DNA of 12,383 nt, taken from contig JAJNNX010000119.1 of assembly GCA_023159155.1 (NCBI GenBank), forward strand, positions 1 to 12,383. The letters run 5' to 3'. The notes beneath the pieces were generated by a model that saw only the letters and a list, made by a program, of their open reading frames with translations, had not been told where the DNA came from and did no database searches. Positions 1 through 8,705 of the stretch are shown one piece after another (positions within the stretch are counted from its first letter, which is position 1; every line of letters begins with the position of its first letter). The position numbers and the translations under genes were made by a program. Source of the DNA: Ustulina deusta. Lineage: Eukaryota; Ascomycota; Sordariomycetes; Xylariales; Xylariaceae.

Positions 1-10
1 ATATTAGCTC

Positions 11-65
11 AAAAACAATCAAAAAATAATTAAAAAACAATCCAGAAATAATCTAGAAATAATAA
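11..65. repeat. 11-bp tandem array, copy 1 (5 units)
   Basis: Five consecutive 11-mers can be laid out exactly: AAAAACAATCA, AAAAATAATTA, AAAAACAATCC, AGAAATAATCT, AGAAATAATAA. The differences between units are mainly C/T and A/G transitions, as expected if a homogeneous array resembling AGAAACAATCC had been mutated by RIP. It is followed by a T-rich stretch (TATATATTTACTTAGTTACTAG) that resembles the sequence after the array at 3475. Function unknown. It could be a subterminal or LTR-internal repeat of an unrecognised element. Confidence 0.7.
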
Positions 66-1480
66 ATAAACTAAACATTATATATTTACTTAGTTACTAG
101 AGCTAATACTACTACTCCTACTGCATTTTTTCGCGCTTAAGCTATAATTTATACTATAGTTCTAAAGTTCTTTTCTTTTTTTTTGCAGTAGTAGCTTGTT
201 TTTATATTTTTAACTCTAGTACTGCTTTTTTATTTTGTTTATTTATTTCTTTTTGTTATTTTTCAAACTAAAATTATTATTTTTCGAAAGCTATTTAGTT
301 TTATTAAATATTAGTTTAATTTTATATTATTTATTAATAAAAGGTTTGCAAAAATTAAATAAATATTTGGCCCTAAAAGTTTAATCTATAAAATTATATT
401 AAAATACTAGATAATAAAACATTATTATTATAATAAAACATAAAGTTATTATTATTACTTTAAATATTAAATATATTTATTTCTAATTAGTTATTGCTTA
501 AACTATTAATTAATAAAACATAATTTTGCTATAAGCTTTTAATTAATAGTTAGATAGTTTAGCAGCAGTTTTATAATTATACTTGTTTTTTATTAAATAA
601 ATAATTTTTTTATTTTTTATACTTTTGTTTTTAAATTTAAGTTAGTAAAAAACTAAACAATAACTAAATATTTATTACTTATTATATTGCTATAAAGCAA
701 AATTAAATCGGCCTAAAATTTTAATATTATAATATATTGTTAGAATTTATAATATTTAAATAGCTTTATTTTTTAATATTAAATTTTAATTATACTTTTT
801 AATACTATTAATTATTTGAACTAAAAAAATATATTTTTAGTTTAATAATATAATGCTATATATATAATTTTAACTATATTAGTATTTTTTAAGATTAAGT
901 TCTAGTTGTTATAAAAAATTTTTAATTTTGCTTAGCAAAACTTTTTTATAATTAAAAAATATTTTTTATAGTTTGCTTAGTTTTTACAAAAAAAAAATCT
1001 AGCTATTAAAATTATTAGTATTAAAAAATATTTTTTAATTATTTTTAGATTATTTTTTAAATAATATATTAATAATTTTATTATATATTATATTATAATT
1101 TTATATATTTAAGCAATATAACAAAAATATTAATATATTATATTATAATTTTATATTTATAAAACAATTTTTATTAAGCAGGGATTTAATCCTATATTTA
1201 AAATATATCTAGTAAAGCTTTATTATTAATATAATATAATATTATAAAAGCTATTTAAGTTTAAACTTTTTTTATAAATATTAATTTAAACTTTAAATAA
1301 TATTTTAACTTTGGTTTAAAATTATTTTAAAAAGCTCTATATTATAAATATATTTTTATTTAATTATTATAATATACTTATTTTTTAAAATATAAAAAAC
1401 TTGCTTAAATATATAATAGTATATTATAGTAGTTTTAAAATTTATAAAATATTATATAAGTAAAAGTGCTAAAATATATA

Positions 1481-1524
1481 AAAAACAATCCTAGCATAAT
1501 TTAAGAACAATTTAGAATTATATA
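1481..1524. repeat. 11-bp tandem array, copy 2 (about 4 units)
   Basis: The units AAAAACAATCC, TAGCATAATTT, AAGAACAATTT and AGAATTATATA keep the same 11-bp period and the AACAATYY core seen at 11-65 and 3475-3529. It is more diverged than the other two arrays. It too is followed by a T-rich run and then AAGTTATAAAA, echoing the downstream flank of the other copies. Confidence 0.5.
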
Positions 1525-3474
1525 TATATTTTTTTTTAAGTTATAAAAATATTAAACCTAAATAATTTTGTAATAAAACATATTTTTTATATATTTATAA
1601 TTTATATTAACTATAAAGCTTTATATTTTATTAAGGCTTTATTGCTTAGTTTGTTTTTAGTAAAAATAAATAATTATATAGTTAGAGTATAATTATATTA
1701 TATATTAAATATACTAAAATATAATAATTAATTAATAATAATATATAAATATAAATAGTATTATATTTATATATATTTTTTTGTTTTATTTATTAGTTTA
1801 AAATAAAGCTAGTGTAATATTTTTATTACTGTTTAAAAAAAGCAAAATCTGCTATTTATAAATAATATACTAGAAATAATCTATATTAGCAAAACTATAA
1901 TAAATATTTATAATAAAATATTTTTAATTTTTAGTAAAAAAAACTTTTAATTTTTTTAATATTAAAAATATATTTAATATATATTAATAAATAATAAAAC
2001 TTATAATACTAGTAATATTTATTTAAGCTTATAAATAGTTAGTTAATCTATTAGATAATTTAAATAATTAATATAATAATAAAACGTAAAGCTTTTGTAG
2101 CGGGTAGTAAAAAGTAGTAGTATTTATTATATAATATTATTATAATATATAGTATTGCTTTATAGTTTTTTAATATAATAAACTAATATATAACTTTATA
2201 TTAAACTTAAATAAATAGAAAAATTTTATTAATATAAATTTTATTTATTTTTAAAATATAAGTATTAAACTAATTTAAGTTATAAATAAAATCTTACTAT
2301 AAATAAACTGTTTTTTTTAATTACTTATAAACAAGTAATATATATTCTATATATTAATATTAGAACTATAGTCCTTATTTGCTATAGGCTCTAAAATAAA
2401 TAATAAAAAGTTATAATATTTAATAAGAACTAAGTAAAAAAAATAATTAGACTATAATATAGCTAAACTATTTATTAAATAATATAATATAAGTTATTAT
2501 ATATTATTAATTTTTTATTATATTATTAATAAAGTTTGAAATAATAATAGATTAAGATTATATATTTTATATTATAGTTTGATTTTAAAAAATAAAACTA
2601 ATATATATTTTATTATTTTAGACAAACAATATTTTTTTTAAATTATATATAAATTTATTTAATATGTTTATATATATTAAAAATTAGTTTAAAATTATTT
2701 TATAATTGTTTTAGAAATATTTTTTATTAGATTTATATATTTAATAATAATTATTTAAATATTAATTATTTTTATATAAGCTTTTAATTTAATAATATAA
2801 TATTTAAAATTAAATATAATTTTAATATAATAAAATAATTCTATAAATATATAAAAGCAAGCTTTTTTTTATATATATTTATATATATAATATATTATAA
2901 ATATATTTTTAAATAAAAAAGTTATAGTTAAAAATAGTAATTAATAATACTAAATATTATATAAATAATTTTTTATAATAAAAAAACTTATAGTTTTTTA
3001 TAGCTTTTTAGTTTTAAATTTTTATAGTACTTTAGTAGAAATAATAAATATAATTCTATAAGTTGATATTTTTAGTATTTTAGAAATACTAGCTATATAA
3101 TAAAAATATTAAGTTTTAAGTTTTTAATTGCTAAAAATAGCTTAGTAATCTAATCGTAATATATTAAAAATAAAAATATATTATAATAAAATATTTTTTT
3201 ATATTTATATATTAAAGTTATTATTATCATTGTTATATTATTTTATATTTATTTATTTAATTAATAAAAGTTTATTAAATATAACTTTTTTAAATATTAT
3301 AACCTAAATAATATTAAAATATAATATTATTTTTAATTTGTTTTTATAAATTAGCAAAAATATTAAAAAGTTTATATATTTTTTCATAATTAGAACAATT
3401 TTTTTATTTTAAATATAGTTAGCATAAATAATAGCTATTATTATAGTAAGCACTATTAAAAATTATAGCAAAAT

Positions 3475-3529
3475 AAAAACTATTAAAAAATAATTAAAAA
3501 ACAATCTAAAAACAATTTAGTAATAATAT
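3475..3529. repeat. 11-bp tandem array, copy 3 (5 units)
   Basis: Five units in register: AAAAACTATTA, AAAAATAATTA, AAAAACAATCT, AAAAACAATTT, AGTAATAATAT. Units 2 and 3 are nearly identical, in the same order, to units 2 and 3 of the array at 11-65, so the two arrays are copies of one repeat and not independent low-complexity DNA. Same orientation as the first array, about 3.46 kb apart. Confidence 0.65.
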
Positions 3530-3620
3530 AAATATATTTTAGTTTTAGTAGTTAATTATTAATTAATATTTTATAAGTAGGAAAGCTTTACCCCTTTTTA
3601 ACTTTTGTTATATAAAATAA

Positions 3621-3643
3621 ATAGTATACATTAAATATACTAT
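3621..3643. other. Small perfect hairpin at the left edge of the GC island
   Basis: ATAGTATA (3621-3628) pairs perfectly with TATACTAT (3636-3643) across a 7-base loop. It lies just before the point where composition changes from mutated AT-rich DNA to the GC-richer island. In DNA this AT-rich an 8-bp palindromic stem may be chance. It is not followed by a T-run that would suggest a terminator. Confidence 0.3.
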
Positions 3644-3655
3644 GTAAGCTTTACA

Positions 3656-3907
3656 TGTTTAATTGGGTAAAATATTCTATGGAGCACTTCTACTTTTAAA
3701 ACGTACGGGTACCCTCAGGTCAACAGGGGTGGGCTACCCTCAGTTTATCTGATTACTCCTCTACTAACTGGCGGTATTGGGAGCTAGTGGTGGGGCTGAG
3801 AAGTAGTGCGTGTAGCATTGATGATGGCCTGGGGGGTTTAGGCCTGTCTAAAATCCCCTGATCACACCTACCTAGGGACCTAGCCACAAACCTAGCCCCC
3901 TTGAATT
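3656..3907. other. Unmutated GC-richer island, identity unknown
   Basis: Composition jumps to ordinary base usage, with intact CpA and TpG steps, so this segment escaped RIP. No convincing protein frame was found. It contains a spaced direct repeat GGGTACCCTCAG (3707-3718) and GGGCTACCCTCAG (3731-3743). It also has an imperfect hairpin: GGGGGGTTTAG (3831-3841) against CTAAAATCCCC (3848-3858), 9 of 11 paired with a 6-base loop. It abuts the 5' LTR of copy A at 3908, so it is the flank into which copy A inserted. It could be residual single-copy DNA or the terminal part of a DNA transposon; the sequence does not decide. Confidence 0.55.
3701..3743. repeat. TIR-like segment with spaced GGGYTACCCTCAG repeats
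   Basis: Within 43 bases the word G-G-G-(C)-T-A-C-C-C-T-C-A-G occurs twice, 24 bases apart, after an ACGTACGGGT start preceded by TTTTAA. Spaced GC-rich words of this sort are common at the ends of fungal pogo/mariner-type DNA transposons, which is why it is listed. No matching inverted end was seen elsewhere in the window, so a transposon terminus remains a guess. Confidence 0.25.
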
Positions 3908-4151
3908 TGTTGGATTTGGCACATAGCTGTTAGCAGTGGTGTGAGCCAATCGGGCATAAGTAGTAGGATTACTTAGTTACTTAAGCTGTATAGCTTAGTA
4001 GTGTGGCTTAGTAGGGGTAGCATAGCTATACCTACTAGCGAGCTTTATATATAAATATTTTATTAGGGCAAAATTAAAGCCCTAAAAAAAGCAATATATA
4101 AAGCAAGCTATATATTTAATAGCAAAAAGCTTAATATTATTATATCTAATA
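3908..4151 (+). repeat. 5' LTR of Copia copy A (244 bp)
   Basis: The LTR starts TGTTGGATTT and ends ATCTAATA, a mutated form of the expected ATCC(A/G)ACA. It aligns along its length with the LTR at 6080-6323 read on the minus strand, and both are exactly 244 bp. Shared landmarks include GGATTA(C/T)TT, TGTGGCTTAGTA and TATTAGCGAGCTT-like words. The first half (to about 4040) is unmutated, while the second half has lost its G, for example GGAGGCGATCT in copy B against TAAAGCAAGCTAT here. An imperfect palindrome at about 4009-4036 (TAGTAGGGGTAG...GCTATACCTACTA) is recognisable in both copies. No primer-binding site could be read just after it (4152 on), as expected if its G residues were mutated. 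Confidence 0.85.
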
Positions 4152-4382
4152 ATTAAAAATCTTATTAATTTTTATACTTTATTATAAGCAATTTTTAATT
4201 AAAAATATATAAAAATTACTATTATATCTAAATAATATATTATTATATTTAATTTTTTAAAAAACTTTTTATTATAAAAAGAAACTTTATTATTAGTGTT
4301 TATAACTATAACTTTTAAAAATATATAGTTTTAAAAAAAAGGCAAGCTTTATAGCTTAAACTATTAAGCGTGCTACTAATAA
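4152..4382 (+). other. Leader of copy A between LTR and gag
   Basis: About 230 bp of AT-rich sequence between the LTR end and the first part of the gag-like frame. The primer-binding site would be expected immediately after 4151, but ATTAAAAATCTTATT shows no clear match to a tRNA 3' end after loss of G. The gag start codon was not identifiable; an ATG would be expected to have become ATA, and several ATA codons precede the recognisable gag motif. Confidence 0.5.
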
Positions 4383-5340
4383 GCAATTTTTTTTATTAAA
4401 ACTGCTAATTTTAATACTATAACATATATAAAACTAATAATTACTAAAAGAATATTATATTAAAATACTAAACAATACTATAAAACTATTTTTAAGTATT
4501 ATATTAATTATTAAATTAAGCTTATTAAACTTATTAAATAAATATATAAAATAGTTTATTTAAATTATTACTTAATATAAATAAAAACTAACTAAATAAT
4601 TAATAAATAATATAATAATTTTAAAAAACTTAAAAATATAACTTAATATATTTTAAAGTTTAAATATAAATTAAAATATAAAGTTTTTATTAATTTTATA
4701 ACTAAAAAACCTATTAAAAACCTAACTAAATAAATAAACAAATAGCTTAGCAAAGTTTTTAAAGCTTATTTAAAAAGTATTAAAATAATAAACTTATTTA
4801 AGTTTATTATTAATTTAAAAAAAGCTTTATAAAATATTTATTATAACACTATTATAAACAATATTTTATAATACTAAACTATTACTACTAAACTATACTA
4901 AAAGGTTATAATTCTAAATATAACTTATATTTCTAAAAAAATTACTTTAAATAAAGTTGTTAAAATTATAAAAGCTACTAATAACGCTAAACTAATAATA
5001 GTTATAAAAGCTACTAAAACAATTAAAAAAAAAGCTCTAAAAATATTTCTATTAAGCGCTCCTATACTAATATAAAAACTAAAACTAAAAAAAAAACCCT
5101 AAATATAAAAAACTAAAAACTTAATTAAAGTATTAATAAAGTAGCTAAAATATATATAACAAATAAAAAAAACATTAAACAAACAGTTAAAAAAACACAA
5201 AAATAACAAAAAAAAAATTTCAAAGTTCTAAAAAATAACCTTTAAAATAATTAATTTTTAAAGCTTTTTATAACAAAAATAGCAAGCTTATTTATTACTA
5301 ACCAAAAGTTTACTAAAATATATAAACTATATAATTTAGC
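4383..5340 (+). pseudogene. gag: Degenerate gag (capsid-like) region of copy A
   Basis: Gag packages the retrotransposon RNA in a virus-like particle. A frame phased on 4383 reads TANFNTITYIKL, followed by a region resembling the N-terminal KLTGxxNYxxW signature of fungal Copia gag (about 4404-4470). It then gives long stretches with few stops, for example around 4680-5080. The same phase continues through protease (5379) into integrase (5889) without a frameshift, which supports one gag-pol polyprotein. All interruptions are TAA/TAG, mostly explained by Trp or Gln codons under RIP. Cysteine codons of a possible zinc knuckle appear near 5300: TAC in A faces TGT or TGC in B, implying an ancestral TGC. 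The start codon is lost. Non-functional. Confidence 0.65.
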
Positions 5341-5580
5341 TATAATAAACTTTAGATTAATTATTTATATATTTAAAAAATATTAACTTAAACAATATAG
5401 TACTAGCAAAAAATAGTGCAATCTATATATATAGCTATAGCAAGATTAATATTAAAGCTTAAAGCTTAAAAAATATAGTTATATATTAGCTATATAATAT
5501 TGCTTTTTGTTTAGATATAACTATTAACCTAGTTTTTTTATAAGTCCTAAACTAAACAAGCATATATTAAAATAATAAAC
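5341..5580 (+). pseudogene. pol: Degenerate Copia protease region of copy A
   Basis: The aspartic protease cleaves the gag-pol polyprotein. From 5379 the frame reads through IYIYSYSKINIKA and LYNIAFCLDITINLVFL with only two stops. This matches the Copia protease hallmark (I/V-x-G-Y-G-x-(V/I)-x-I...-L-x-x-V-x-(Y/F)-C-P-x-x-x-x-N-L-V-S-L) after G-to-A and C-to-T changes: YSYSK for YGYGK, NLVFL for NLVSL. The catalytic D-S/T-G triad expected upstream could not be pinned down. Copy B has the same block at about 11370-11560 on the minus strand. The frame is continuous with gag and with the integrase start. Confidence 0.75.
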
Positions 5581-5954
5581 CTAAATCTAATTTTTTAAAA
5601 CACTAATAAAAAAAGCCCTTGTATTTTTTAACCTAAATATATAGCTAATATATTATAAAATATTTTTTAAAACATTTAATTAAATAAATATTTTATGTAT
5701 AAAAAAACTTATTAAACTTTCATATAAAACGCTTTAGATTTTAAGCTAGTTTTTATAAATAATACTAATATTTAAAACATATAAACTTTAAACCTTTAAA
5801 ATAATTGCTTAACTATATAAAAAAAGTAGTAATTATTTTATACCTTAATAATAAAATCTAAACTATAAACTATATAACATATAATAAATTTAAAGCTTAT
5901 TATAAAATAATATAAAATATTTGCTTAAAAATTATAAAAATTAATATTTAATTA
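5581..5954 (+). pseudogene. pol: Integrase N-terminus of copy A, cut by insertion
   Basis: This is the segment after protease that leads into the integrase HHCC zinc-binding region. In phase with gag and protease, the end reads FKAYYKII-stop-NICLKIIKI. Copy B reads FKVCYKIV-stop-NVCLKVIKASA, a cysteine pair followed by a lysine-rich turn as in the HHCC domain. Cysteine codons have become TAT in A where B keeps TGC. The frame ends at 5954, where the GC-rich block and copy B begin, so the catalytic core is absent from this copy within the window. Confidence 0.65.
5950..5954. other. Candidate target-site duplication of copy B (AATTA)
   Basis: Copia elements normally duplicate 5 bp of target on integration. 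AATTA is the last part of copy A before the inserted DNA, and copy B's own uninterrupted sequence shows that A should continue with GCTATTAA-like DNA after this point. The matching copy of AATTA would be at the other end of copy B, beyond the window, so this is a prediction. Confidence 0.3.
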
Positions 5955-6079
5955 TGTTGGATTAATCGTACGCAATTAGCTAGGGCACTTACGGACCCCT
6001 TCGTACAAAGGGGTCTAGCCAAAGGGGGTCTAGGCCAAGGGGTCCGGCTAGGGACCACCTATAGACCCCTCTGTACGGA
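5955..6079. repeat. GC-rich 125-bp block between copy A and the LTR of copy B
   Basis: This block is inserted between the broken end of copy A and the 244-bp LTR of copy B. It is absent from the equivalent position of copy A's LTR. It begins TGTTGGATTA, and the LTR end next to it begins TGTCGGATTT (6080), so the LTR-terminal 9-mer is repeated on both sides of the block. Inside are three tandem units of about 16 bp (6006-6020, 6021-6036, 6037 onward; core AAGGGGTCTAGGCC). There is a perfect 8-bp hairpin (5994-6001 with 6008-6015) and a 15-bp inverted repeat with one mismatch (6004-6018 with 6062-6076). It is essentially unmutated. It may be an LTR-length variant, a duplicated LTR end with filler, or a small foldback element. 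Confidence 0.6.
5994..6015. other. Perfect hairpin GACCCCTT/AAGGGGTC
   Basis: The 8-bp arms at 5994-6001 and 6008-6015 are exact reverse complements with a 6-base loop CGTACA. The right arm overlaps the first tandem unit of the block, and the same GGGGTC word recurs several times nearby on both strands. No promoter or terminator role can be assigned. Confidence 0.55.
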
Positions 6080-6323
6080 TGTCGGATTTAGTATTATAGA
6101 GCGTACCGCATATATATATTTAGATCGCCTCCTTTATTATTGTTTCTTATAAGTCCTATTTTGCCTCTATAAAATATTTATCTATAAGCTCGCTAATAAG
6201 TATAGCTAAGCTATATTTACTAAGCCACATTATTAAGCTATAACGCTTATATAACCAAATAATCCTGCTATTTATACTTAATTAGCTTTTTTTATAGCTA
6301 CTAGCTATAAGCTAAATCTAACA
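6080..6323 (-). repeat. 3' LTR of Copia copy B (244 bp)
   Basis: Read on the minus strand it runs from TGTTAGATTT (at 6323) to AAATCCGACA (at 6080). It aligns with the 5' LTR of copy A, which has the same 244-bp length. It is identified as a 3' LTR because a purine-rich tract precedes it on the minus strand and the polyprotein domains run toward it in the order integrase, reverse transcriptase, RNase H. Its first half is more mutated than copy A's (for example CCTACTA became CTTATTA), while its second half keeps GGAGGCGATC and GCGGTACGC. The two LTRs together therefore preserve nearly the whole original sequence. Confidence 0.85.
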
Positions 6324-6337
6324 CACCCCCTTAAAAA
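6324..6337 (-). other. Polypurine tract of copy B
   Basis: On the minus strand the bases just before the LTR read CTTTTTAAGGGGGTG, immediately followed by TGTTAGATTT. A G-run next to the 3' LTR is the plus-strand primer site of LTR retrotransposons, and it fixes the orientation of copy B. The run of five G has survived although the neighbouring DNA is heavily mutated. Confidence 0.75.
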
Positions 6338-7915
6338 GAATTACTTTAATAACTCTTTTTATATATATATTACTATAGCTATAAAAATAGTTATAAATAA
6401 ATATTAAAGTATAAATAATATATAAATAACTAATATAGTATATAAGTAACTATATAAGCTAATTCTAAATATTATATATATTACTATATAACTATTTAAA
6501 ATATAATATAGCAAGCTTAATAAGTAAGAATATTTATAAAAAAATATACTTATAAATATAGTATATATAAGCTTACTCTTAGTATTACTAAAGCTTTCTT
6601 TTTTATTTTATTTTTTTCTAGTTTTTATAAAATTTTTATAGTAAATTCTTAAAACCAAAATATTAAATATTTTACTTTTTTATAATAAAATCTATACTAA
6701 TTTTTTTTTAAGTTTTAATTATAAAATTATTTTTTATTAGTATATTATTAATTATTAAAAAAAAAAAAAGTATTTTTATTATAAATTTTAAAAAAACTTT
6801 AAGTTATTGAATAAAAAACTTGCTAATATATATAAAAAAAACTATTATAATATTTCTTTTGCTTCTTTTTTGCTTAAATTATAGTAGCTAGTACTTTTAA
6901 CTAGGCTAGAACTTATAAATATAATATATAATTGTTTTTTAAATTAATAATTAATAAGCTTATTATTAGTTTGGAGTTATTATTGTTAAATAATAATAAT
7001 ATTTTTATATGCTTTTTATTTTGTTTTTTGTTTATTATAAAGTTTTTAGCATATTATATTCCTGCTATTACTACTGCTATTATTGCTTTTTTAATACTTT
7101 TTTGCTAAGCTTCTACTGCTACTATTATTACTTTTAAAATAATTAATCTTTTGTTAGTTTTGCCTAACACTTATTATTTAGCCTTTAATTAGATTATTCT
7201 AATTATGCCTATACTACTACTAGTTCTATCTAATCAAACTTCTAATAACTAAAATGCTACGTCTATTACTATTGTTTTTTATAGTTATAGCTATATTTTG
7301 CTTTTATAACAAACTAGTCCCTGCTTATAGCTAGTATTTTTAAAGATTTTTTAAAAAATATTATATTTATAGTATATTTGTAGTACTTTTTAAGGTTGCT
7401 TAGATAGCAACTATATTAAAACGTTTAGTAATAAATTATAATACTTATAATATATTTTTAAATATATATATAAACTTTTATAAATAAACTTTTTAGTAAT
7501 TAATAATAAGTATTAATTATAAATAGCCTTGCTAATATTAAGCTTTATATTTATTACTTCTAGGACGTTTTTATAAAAGGCGCTAGTAATACTATTATTT
7601 AAGCTTTACGGACTATAGTCCGTACTATACTGTTTTTTTATCGCTTAAAAAATTTTTTTTTTATAAACTTTTTGCTACTTTATAACAAAATTAGTGCCTT
7701 CTAGAATAGTTAAATTTTTATATTATTAGTTCTAAAGCCCTTTAAGTATATAAAAATACTTTATAATCTTTTTATTAATATATTGTAAGCTTATAACCTA
7801 TATTTAAATAATATTTAGATATTTTATTTTATAAACTTTTTTTTAAATAATAAATCTTTAATTTTTTTTAAAAAACTAATATGTTTTACTAAGCTTTTTA
7901 GCTATATTTAAAAAG
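6338..7915 (-). pseudogene. Extra 3' internal region of copy B, possible additional coding sequence
   Basis: About 1.6 kb lies between the apparent end of RNase H and the polypurine tract, much longer than the short 3' untranslated stretch usual in Copia elements. I do not recognise a product. Continuing in the RNase H phase, stretches with few stops occur: YSTDYSP, SLNNSITSAFYKNVLEVI and KAIYN around 7500-7620, and VLGKTNKRLIILKVIIVAVEA around 7070-7180. The interrupting codons are mostly TAA/TAG, as from Gln or Trp. This could be an extra C-terminal domain or a separate 3' ORF of the family, captured sequence, or another repeat nested here. The right-hand end near 6340-6800 is very AT-rich and shows nothing. 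Confidence 0.4.
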
Positions 7916-8705
7916 CTTGCATAATTTAAGCTATTCTAAAAAAATTGTTTATTTTAGTATAAGTAAAGTTTTTATAAATCTATTAGTAATTATATTATTA
8001 ATAAATATATATTTTATTATAATAGTTTTATTTTTAACTTTTTAGTATAGCTAGTAGTTATAAATATTAATATATTATAATTTAATATATAATAGGGCTA
8101 CTTTTTTTATAACAAGCTTTATAATTTATTAATTATTATATTATATTTATATTTGCTAATTTTATAGTACTACCCCAAGCTTATTAATAAGCCGGTTAAT
8201 AAATATTATTTTTTTAGCTACTTAAGCTAAAGCTAAAAGCTTTATTTTAATTATTAATATAATAATTATATTCTATTTATTAGCTCGCTAGCAGATTATT
8301 TCCTTAAAAAGCTTTATAATATAAACTTAAAAAATTCTTTAATTAAAGATATTATTTATAAAAAAAAGATTGCTAATTATTATAAAATTATTTCTATTTT
8401 TAAATTATAATATATAATACTATATAAAAAATAAATATAATAAAAACTTATTAGTAGCTGAATAATACTTAGAAAAAAAATTATAATTAAATTATATAAG
8501 CTTAAAAATTCTAAATATTATATTTAAACATATTATTACTACAGTATATAAAATTAATTCTATTTTTTATTAGTAATATTTAATACTAGCAAATATAAAA
8601 ATCTTTTTATATAAAAAAAACTTTAAGTTTTTATTAAAATAGTTATATAAGTTATAACTATAATATTTTGTAGCTTAGCAATCTTTTTAATATAAAAAGC
8701 CTATA
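7916..8705 (-). pseudogene. pol: Degenerate RT C-terminus and RNase H of copy B
   Basis: RNase H removes the RNA strand during reverse transcription. On the minus strand, after a one-base frameshift near 8710, the frame reads AFYIKKIAKLQNI (fungal Copia YIEKIAKLF-type connection, about 8600-8640). It continues with YLEFLSLYN and YYIYFLYSIIYYNLKIEI (about 8370-8460; compare EFLxNPSxxH...YLYGTRxLAIEY) and SASELINRI (about 8280-8310; compare SSTEAEL in RNase H). Near 7965-7985 it reads LIDL-stop-KLYLY-stop-NKQF, matching the conserved ADGLTKxLPxxKxxxF tail of Copia pol. Acidic catalytic residues cannot be confirmed because of RIP. Inactive. Confidence 0.65.

Larger units (their letters stand above)
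1..3655. other. AT-rich gene-free region, probably RIP-mutated repeat DNA
   Basis: No credible gene was found on either strand. Every frame is broken by frequent TAA/TAG, and I could not match any stretch to a transposase, reverse transcriptase or host protein. The base composition (almost only A and T, TpA-rich, residual C and G mostly as AGCT, CTAG, GCT or ACT) is what repeat-induced point mutation leaves in ascomycete repeats. Unlike the Copia copies to the right, C and G look about equally rare here, with no clear strand bias. Recognisable structure is limited to three 11-bp-period arrays (about 11, 1481 and 3475), a recurring word like AATAAAACRTAAA (near 413, 431, 511, 1571, 2078), and a loose repeat around GGCC at about 350-390 and 698-730. 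The original element is unknown. Confidence 0.6.
3908..5954 (+). mobile_element. Ty1/Copia-type LTR retrotransposon, copy A, 5' part, RIP-inactivated
   Basis: This is the 5' LTR, leader and gag-protease-integrase start of a Copia-order element. The span 4745-5954 aligns with 12383-10989 read in reverse complement, so copies A and B belong to one family. Copy A stops in the integrase zinc-finger/core region at TTTAATTA (5954). The colinear sequence continues in copy B (from 10989 downward), which shows that A was cut by insertion at this point. The remainder of A should lie beyond the far end of copy B, outside the window. Relative to B, A lacks three segments of roughly 85, 70 and 26 bp in gag. 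Damage is mainly G-to-A on this strand. Confidence 0.85.

Noticed and set aside
890..945. TTTTGC-TTA-GCAAAA palindrome as a regulatory hairpin
   Set aside because: A short palindrome in very AT-rich mutated DNA with no adjacent gene; likely chance.
1..3655. Coding regions, tRNA genes or a centromere/telomere signature
   Set aside because: No open frame with recognisable protein motifs, no tRNA-like fold with conserved boxes, and no TTAGGG-type repeats were seen. AT-richness alone does not show a centromere.
4152..4175. Primer-binding site after copy A's 5' LTR
   Set aside because: ATTAAAAATCTTATT does not match any tRNA 3' end I can recognise. Loss of G by RIP would hide it, so no call was made.
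6006..6050. Short GC-rich repeats as a CRISPR-like array
   Set aside because: The units are about 16 bp, directly adjacent without spacers, in a eukaryotic retrotransposon context. They are a small degenerate tandem repeat.
5955..6323. One 369-bp LTR (TGTTGGATT...AATCTAACA) on the plus strand
   Set aside because: The ends look right, but copy A's LTR is 244 bp and aligns only with 6080-6323. No primer-binding site follows 6323 on the plus strand, and the purine tract there fits a minus-strand 3' LTR. The longer LTR remains possible as a variant and is raised in the findings.
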